Source: an uncultured Dorea sp.
GTDB lineage: Bacteria > Bacillota > Clostridia > Lachnospirales > Lachnospiraceae
Direction of reading: 5' to 3'
Assembly (NCBI GenBank): GCA_910579925.1
Contig: CAJTVY010000040.1
Span: 1 to 34,068 of the forward strand
Length of the DNA stretch: 34,068 nt
The notes beneath the pieces are model-generated. The model saw only the letters and a list, made by a program, of their open reading frames with translations. It ran no database searches and was not told where the DNA came from. The position numbers were made by a program, and so were the translations under genes. Below, one piece after another: positions 29,815-34,068 of this stretch (position 1 is its first letter; each line of letters opens with the position of its first letter).

Positions 29815-30615
29815 ATGGCAAAATACAGAGCAATTCCGCAAGGGTTTATGACAGTCGGAGAAGTGGCAAAGAAAATGGGTGTTACCGTCCGCACGCTGCA
29901 ATACTACGATAAAGAAGGTCTGCTTTCTCCATCGGCAGAAAGCGAAGGCGGTCGCAGGCTTTATACCGACAAAGATTTGATTACACTTCATCAAATTATA
30001 TCATTGAAATCACTGGGCTTTTCTTTGGACGATATAAAAAAGCGGTTGATCTCTTTGGAAACACCGGCTGATATTGCAAATGCTCTTACAGAGCAGGCAG
30101 ATGATATACGCCAAAAAATAGAACAGCTTCAGGCTTCTTTGTCAGCAATAGAACAGTTAAAAACAGAAGTTTTACAAATGCAGACGGTCAACTTTAAGAA
30201 GTATGCCGATATTATTGTCAATCTGCAAATGAAGAATGAGTTTTATCCTCTTATTAAGCGCTTCGATGATGATACGCTCGACCATATACGCAGTCAATTT
30301 GATAAAGAAAGCGGCTTAGATTTTATGGACAGATTTAACCGTCTAAGTGATGAAATCGTACAGCTTCAAAAAGAAAATGTACCGCCCGAAAGCGAAAAAT
30401 GCCAACAGGTTGTAAAAGAATATTGGGGCTTGATTATGGAGTTTACAAACGGCGATATGAGTATGCTTCCGAAATTGATGGAAGTCGGTAACATTGATAC
30501 CGCCACAAACGCATGGGAAGAAAGACAAAAAATCGTCAATGATTATGTCAGCCCAGCTTTGCAAGTCTATTTTTCAAGACTTGGAACAAATCCCTTTGAG
30601 GAGGTGAAACCGTGA
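29815..30615 (+). CDS. MerR-family regulator of an adjacent ABC transporter
   Basis: This 266-residue regulator opens with the MerR helix-turn-helix FMTVGEVAKKMGVTVRTLQY, then YDKEGLLSPSAESEGGRRLY. A long dimer helix follows (QADDIRQKIEQLQASLSAIE), and the C-terminal region of about 140 residues is helical with no named ligand motif. AGGAGG precedes the ATG. The promoter has the 19-base MerR spacer, so it probably activates itself. Its stop overlaps the GTG of an ABC ATPase gene (GTGA), so regulator and transporter were one operon before the mobile element cut the transporter. Confidence 0.9.
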   Translation: MAKYRAIPQGFMTVGEVAKKMGVTVRTLQYYDKEGLLSPSAESEGGRRLYTDKDLITLHQIISLKSLGFSLDDIKKRLISLETPADIANALTEQADDIRQKIEQLQASLSAIEQLKTEVLQMQTVNFKKYADIIVNLQMKNEFYPLIKRFDDDTLDHIRSQFDKESGLDFMDRFNRLSDEIVQLQKENVPPESEKCQQVVKEYWGLIMEFTNGDMSMLPKLMEVGNIDTATNAWEERQKIVNDYVSPALQVYFSRLGTNPFEEVKP

Positions 30616-30737
30616 AAGACGCAATACAAGTTTGTGAATTAAAGAAAAGTTATGGCAGTCATATGGTTCTTAAGGGAATTGATTTTCAAATCGAAAAAGG
30701 AGAAATTTTCGCTCTGCTCGGCGTAAACGGGGCATAG
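30612..30737 (+). pseudogene. ABC transporter ATPase, truncated by element insertion
   Basis: GTG at 30612, behind GAGGAGG, starts a typical ABC ATPase: VCELKKSYGSHMVLKGIDFQ, then IEKGEIFALLGVNGA. The next residues should be GKTT of Walker A, but a stop codon TAG follows at 30735-30737 and the sequence changes to the end of the recombinase-bearing element. Only 41 codons remain, without any nucleotide-binding core, so this part is non-functional. The rest of the gene is expected beyond the far end of the element, outside this window. Confidence 0.92.
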
Positions 30738-30769
30738 ATTTATAGACAACTTTGCCTAAAGATTTGATA

Positions 30770-30804
30770 CCAACACGCCGCTAATCATTACACGGCGGTG
30801 TTGG
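30770..30804 (-). terminator. hairpin at the recombinase stop codon
   Basis: CCAACACGCCG (30770-30780) pairs with CGGCGGTGTTGG (30793-30804) with one bulged base. It overlaps the last codons of the recombinase gene and lies 30-70 bases from the element end. It lacks a T-run, so it may serve in transcription stop or end recognition. Confidence 0.5.
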
Positions 30805-32485
30805 ACTTTATCAGTTCAAGGTTATGTTGGTTGTTTTCAATAAACTCAACAATACGCTTGTGTTGGTCGGCAAAGTTAAATTGAATTGTAATCTCGTTGT
30901 TTTCGTGGACGTATATAGTATCAATCAATTCTACCAAAAGCCCACGGTCAAGGCTTTTCACATTCTCATGTTTCAAGAATGTTGTCAGATAAGGGTTGTC
31001 GTTTCCTACGCCCTTTTCTGATAGCTGAATTTCCGTTTGCAGGTTGGCGATTATGCCTTTTACCTGCTCTGCCTGCTGTTCAAACTTGGCTTTCATTCTC
31101 GTATATTCAGCACGGGTTATGTCCCCACATTTCCAGTCCATATAAAGGTTATCTGTAACGCAGGTAAGTTTTTCAAGCTCCTTGCTGCGGTCTTTCAAAA
31201 GCTGCTGTAACCGCTTTGATTGGGTGCAGACGGTAGAAGTGCGGTTGATTTCCTTTACTACCTCTGCCATATCCCCCACAAGGGAGATTTGCGCTTGTAC
31301 GGCTTTCAATACTGCTTCGTGTAAGACTTCTTCCTTTATGACGTGCCGGGTGCATTTGTCCTTTGACTTAAAGACGTATGTACTGCAAGCGTAATAAACA
31401 TAGGTCTTGTTGGGCTTGCGGTTCGTCCGTCTTGTCATGGAGCGTTGGCAGTCCGCACATCTTAGCAAGCCGGAGAAAAGATAAAGCTGTTTCTTGCCCG
31501 GTGCTGTGCGGGTGTCCCGTTCCTGTAACCGCTGCGCCTTGTCGAATGTTTCCCTGTCAATGATTGCTTCGTGGGTGTTTTCCACAATGAACCATTCTTC
31601 TTTAGGCGGTGCAATCTTCTCATGCACTTTGTAGCTGATTACCCGCTGTTTCCCCTGTACCATGTTCCCGATATACATTTCATTTTTAAGGATAGTACAG
31701 ACGGTGGTAATCCCCCACATACCGTCATTTTTGCTTATCCTCGGTGTCTGCAAATTCAAGCCCTTGCTGTGCTTGTATTCGGTGGGTGTGGGTATTCCCA
31801 TTTCGGTTAGCTTCTTGGTAATGCCTAACTTGCTCATGCCCTCGTCAACGAACCAGTGAAAAATATTCCTCACTACCTCGGCGGCTTCTTCATCAACCAC
31901 AAATGCGTTTTTGTCCTCTGGGTCTTTCATGTACCCGTAGGGGGCAAATGCGCCGATAAATTCGCCTTTCCTGCGCTTGGTGTTGAACGTCCGGCGTATG
32001 TCGTTGGAAGTCCTTGCGGCGTAGCGGTCATTCATCAGCCCGGTTATGGGTACTTCCATTCCCTGTACTGCGTCCGGGTTCTTGAATGTGTCAAGTGACG
32101 GGTCGCCAATGCTGATAAAGCGTACCCCGTATAAGGGGAATACCTTTTCCAAAAAATAACCTTGATCGGAGTAGTTGCGGAAAGCCCTTGATAATGTCTT
32201 GCAGATGATACAGTTGACAGTCCCGGCTTCCACGTCATGTATCAGCCGTTGAAATTCGGGGCGTTCGTAGTCCGTCCCGGTCAGCCCGTCGTCTGCGTAA
32301 ACATCAGCAATGATATACTCGCCCTCGAAAAATTCCTCGATATACTCCGTGATGATTTTTCTTTGGTTGGTTACGCTCAAACTTTCGTCGTTCCCGTCGT
32401 CTTTGGATAGTCTTATGTAGACAGCAATCCTCCATACAATACGGCTTATAGTGGGTTGGTTCTGTGTTTTTCTAATGCGTGGCAT
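30788..32485 (-). CDS. large serine recombinase (site-specific integrase/resolvase)
   Basis: This 565-residue recombinase cuts and joins the element ends. The resolvase domain has catalytic Ser27 in AVYIRLSKDDG, YADDGLTGTDYERPEFQRL and CKTLSRAFRN. Next are the recombinase domain (APYGYMKDPEDKNAF and KLTEMGIPTPTEY), a zinc ribbon (LLRCADC... YYACSTY) and a long coiled-coil region (about 430-500). The length is normal for the TndX/Tn4451 group. It starts with ATG 32485 and points to the element end 50 bases beyond its stop. No excisionase is evident in the window, as is usual for tndX-type systems. Confidence 0.95.
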   Translation of the reverse strand: MPRIRKTQNQPTISRIVWRIAVYIRLSKDDGNDESLSVTNQRKIITEYIEEFFEGEYIIADVYADDGLTGTDYERPEFQRLIHDVEAGTVNCIICKTLSRAFRNYSDQGYFLEKVFPLYGVRFISIGDPSLDTFKNPDAVQGMEVPITGLMNDRYAARTSNDIRRTFNTKRRKGEFIGAFAPYGYMKDPEDKNAFVVDEEAAEVVRNIFHWFVDEGMSKLGITKKLTEMGIPTPTEYKHSKGLNLQTPRISKNDGMWGITTVCTILKNEMYIGNMVQGKQRVISYKVHEKIAPPKEEWFIVENTHEAIIDRETFDKAQRLQERDTRTAPGKKQLYLFSGLLRCADCQRSMTRRTNRKPNKTYVYYACSTYVFKSKDKCTRHVIKEEVLHEAVLKAVQAQISLVGDMAEVVKEINRTSTVCTQSKRLQQLLKDRSKELEKLTCVTDNLYMDWKCGDITRAEYTRMKAKFEQQAEQVKGIIANLQTEIQLSEKGVGNDNPYLTTFLKHENVKSLDRGLLVELIDTIYVHENNEITIQFNFADQHKRIVEFIENNQHNLELIKSNTAV

Positions 32486-32564
32486 TTGTCCTCCAATCCC
32501 CCTATAACCACACGTCCATTATACCATAGGACGGAGATTATTTCAGCATTTTTCAACATATTTT

Positions 32565-32825
32565 TTAACCTTTTTTCAGACCGCCGAAAAAGCTGATTAG
32601 GTGTGAATTGAGGTCGTTTCCGGCAGGCGCAAAGCATAGACGCACGACTGTTTCCCCGCAACGGAAGCAGTACGGGTTTTTTATCTGTTCAAGGTACGCT
32701 TTCATGCGTTCCGTGGCAGAAAGCCCCGTATCAATGGAAACATGGTTTATGTCCGTCAGTTGTGCAGGGTCGGCTTCATCTGCCCCCTGCCTGCTCATAA
32801 AGTCCAGTTGTTTACTGTTTATCAT
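32565..32825 (-). CDS. DUF6870-like small element protein
   Basis: This 86-residue protein has ADPAQLTDINHVSIDTGLSA, ERMKAYLEQIKNPYCFRCGE and VVRLCFAPAG. A KNPYCFRCG knuckle with two cysteines is typical of a small protein family carried by clostridial conjugative elements (I believe DUF6870). GGAGGG lies just before the ATG at 32825. Its function is unknown. It sits between the recombinase gene and the regulator pair of the element. Confidence 0.75.
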   Translation of the reverse strand: MINSKQLDFMSRQGADEADPAQLTDINHVSIDTGLSATERMKAYLEQIKNPYCFRCGETVVRLCFAPAGNDLNSHLISFFGGLKKG

Positions 32826-33277
32826 TGGCAGCCCTCCTTTCAGAATATCTTTGGATTGCTGTTGTTGGTTTTATTGAATGGGCGAAACGGACGGCTTGGC
32901 AGCTCCACGGGACTTGCACCCCTCTCATTCTTATGAGTAGCCGTGTCATACGGGTGTATCATTATGCCAATGTGCGGGTCATGGCGGCGGCAGTTTCCAC
33001 TTTGCCGCCTGCGGTTCACTGATAGTATCGCTCGCCCCTTGCCGGGGGTCTTGGCGTATCAGCCCGCAGGCTCGCCGCACATTGAACGTGTCCGTTTGCC
33101 CTATGCTGCGCCGTGCGCTTTCTTTGTCAAAGTACCGGGGCTTGTCAGCCCGCAAAGGCACACCATGAAGATGTACTTTTGCGGAATGGCAAGAAGCGGC
33201 GGGCGGTCAGCCCGCCCGTGCTTTTCTGCCTGCAAAAGAGGAAAAGGAAAGGGAGATTTATTTTCCCCTCTGCGTTT
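32826..33277. other. GC-rich non-coding region of the element
   Basis: 452 bases without a credible gene. It contains several GC-rich inverted segments, such as GGGCGGTCAGCCCGCCC near 33195, GGGAGATTTATTTTCCC near 33250 (possible stop for the Orf8-like transcript) and CGCTCGCCCC. Frames that are open here lack ribosome sites and look like shadows. It may hold an untranslated regulatory RNA or an origin-like region, which is not provable by eye. Confidence 0.4.
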
Positions 33278-33538
33278 TTACGCCACCTTAAAGGTCGGAA
33301 TTTTTGCGATCAGCTTGGTTTCCAGTCGGCGGCGCAGTTCTTCATCAACGTATAAATGGGGGCTGCCCTGCTCGTCATACATGGTTCTTGTTGACAGTGC
33401 GGCAATGAAGCCCTCAAAGTGTTCCAATACCTTGTTGATAGCGTCCACGTTGCCGGAAACAGCCGATACAATGACGGGGTAAGGGAGTACGCCTGTCCTG
33501 TCCCGTGCGCCCGTTTTTTTGTCCGTTCTCTTATTCAT
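33278..33538 (-). CDS. Tn916 Orf8-like helix-turn-helix protein
   Basis: This is a protein of about 86 residues with PYPVIVSAVSGNVDAINKVL, HFEGFIAALSTRTMYDEQGS and YVDEELRRRLETKLIAKIPT, matching the conjugative-transposon helix-turn-helix family (HTH_16) and Orf8 of Tn916. It overlaps the end of the sigma-like gene. Two ATGs are possible: 33544 lies only three bases after GGAGGG and 33538 at a better distance, so the second is preferred. In Tn916, orf7 and orf8 sit side by side and take part in control of transfer gene transcription. Confidence 0.88.
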   Translation of the reverse strand: MNKRTDKKTGARDRTGVLPYPVIVSAVSGNVDAINKVLEHFEGFIAALSTRTMYDEQGSPHLYVDEELRRRLETKLIAKIPTFKVA

Positions 33539-33956
33539 CAGCATAGCCCTCCATGAATTTTTTTAGTGCCTGCAAAGAGTTTTTCCGGCGGTGCGATACC
33601 GTCCGGCGTATAAGGTTCAAGCGTCCTGCAATCTCCGGGTCGCTCATTCCTAAAAAATAGGAAAGCAGGATAATTTGAAGCCTGTCCTGCGGCAAGGTTT
33701 TCAGTGCTTCGGCTAAGAGTTCGTCCGCAACGGCAACCTCAAAGCCCATAATCTCAAAAAGGTATGTATCTTCAAAATATTTATCCCATACGGCAAACTG
33801 TTCCAGTGTCTTAGGGGACAGCTCGGAAAACAAAACCTCATGTTCCCGTTGCTGTTTTATTTTCCTGTGGTAGTCGTTTCTTTCGTTCTTCAATATCTGC
33901 TTGCAGAAGTGTTCAAAGGTACGCTGCTTCTGCTCCTGTTGTGAATGGGGTTTCAT
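33531..33956 (-). CDS. Tn916 Orf7-like sigma factor-like regulator
   Basis: This 141-residue protein has an N-terminal basic region (FEHFCKQILKNERNDYHRKI), the middle DKYFEDTYLFEIMGFEVAVA, and a region-4 helix-turn-helix LPQDRLQIILLSYFLGMSDP, EIAGRLNLIRRTVSHRRKNS. This is the Orf7 type of conjugative transposons, a sigma-like regulator of the transfer operon. ATG 33956 follows GGAGGGAGG. Its stop overlaps the Orf8-like start, so they are coupled. Confidence 0.9.
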   Translation of the reverse strand: MKPHSQQEQKQRTFEHFCKQILKNERNDYHRKIKQQREHEVLFSELSPKTLEQFAVWDKYFEDTYLFEIMGFEVAVADELLAEALKTLPQDRLQIILLSYFLGMSDPEIAGRLNLIRRTVSHRRKNSLQALKKFMEGYADE

Positions 33957-34068
33957 GTGCCTACCTCCCTCCTGCCCTGTCAGAGCCGGGGCAATTTTAC
34001 CCCTCTACTCCTTACGTAAGCGATACAAAACACACCGTAATGAAAAGAAGTGCATGTTGTGATATACT
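33957..34068. promoter_or_regulatory. upstream region of the Orf7-like gene
   Basis: 112 bases to the window edge. A perfect ten-base palindrome CTTACGTAAG lies at 34011-34020, about 55 bases before the Orf7-like ATG. No clear -35/-10 pair was identified. The palindrome may be a regulator site of the element. Confidence 0.35.

Larger units (their letters stand above)
30735..34068. mobile_element. left end of a large-serine-recombinase conjugative-type element
   Basis: The element starts where the ABC ATPase gene is cut. It continues with the recombinase read outward toward that end, as tndX is at the end of Tn5397, followed by a DUF6870-like gene and Tn916 Orf8-like and Orf7-like regulators. 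All its genes in view are on the minus strand. The other end and any conjugation genes lie outside the window. The family (Tn1549/CTn-like) is inferred from these genes. The exact junction base is uncertain by a few positions because the target dinucleotide cannot be fixed from one end. Confidence 0.85.

Noticed and set aside
32943..33482. 179-codon plus-strand frame in the element
   Set aside because: Overlaps the Orf8-like gene on the other strand, Ser/Arg-rich composition and no recognisable domain.
1..34068. CRISPR arrays, rRNA and tRNA genes
   Set aside because: No spaced direct repeats, cloverleaf or rRNA core sequences were seen on reading through the window.

Overview
The window looks like a chromosomal segment of a gut-type Lachnospiraceae (Clostridia). 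The basis is moderate GC, AGGAGG-type ribosome sites, many small one- or two-component regulators, a Tn916/Tn1549-type mobile element at the right end, and families typical of that group (DUF969/DUF979 transporter, DUF2871, TnpV). The species is not identifiable by eye. I see no rRNA, tRNA or CRISPR array.

Bases 1-3388 hold a pyroglutamate (5-oxoproline) and peptide module: a two-subunit DUF969/DUF979 transporter (first gene cut by the window edge), an M29-type aminopeptidase and pyroglutamyl-peptidase I, closed by a strong terminator. Bases 3419-9559 hold a signalling cluster behind its own sigma-A promoter: a lone receiver protein, a hybrid kinase with receiver and HPt domains, and a second hybrid kinase whose C-terminus is a complete DegV (fatty-acid-binding) domain. 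That fusion, in a cluster with no DNA-binding output, is the most unusual protein architecture here.

Bases 9583-16161 are a run of small regulatory units: a BmrR-like MerR regulator divergent from a MATE exporter; an ECF sigma, anti-sigma-like and zinc-ribbon membrane protein operon behind its own ECF-type promoter; a broken HTH-methyltransferase; an HTH-desulfoferrodoxin fusion; and a VOC protein. Bases 16282-18178 are a TetR regulon with two matching operators, one at its own promoter and one before a membrane-protein operon (unknown 7-TM protein and DUF2871). Next come a membrane-anchored unknown, a TipAL-like MerR regulator, gene remnants, a GNAT acetyltransferase and a flavin-fold protein.

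Bases 21135-24154 carry a recombinase-like HTH remnant, a 239-base nested inverted repeat, and a blaI-blaR1 beta-lactam sensing operon with no beta-lactamase beside it. Bases 24577-29020 hold a zinc-ribbon protein, a MarR regulator with a possibly lost start codon, a broken nitroreductase, overlapping radical SAM (spore photoproduct lyase-like) and Fpg/MutM genes, a frameshifted membrane protein and a P-loop kinase.

The right end is transposon territory: tnpV, another MerR regulator, then the first 41 codons of an ABC ATPase cut off inside its Walker A motif, exactly where a large-serine-recombinase element begins (about 30735 to beyond the window). That element contributes the recombinase, a DUF6870-like protein and the Tn916 Orf8-like and Orf7-like regulators. 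At least six genes in the window are visibly broken, which suggests ongoing decay and gene flux.
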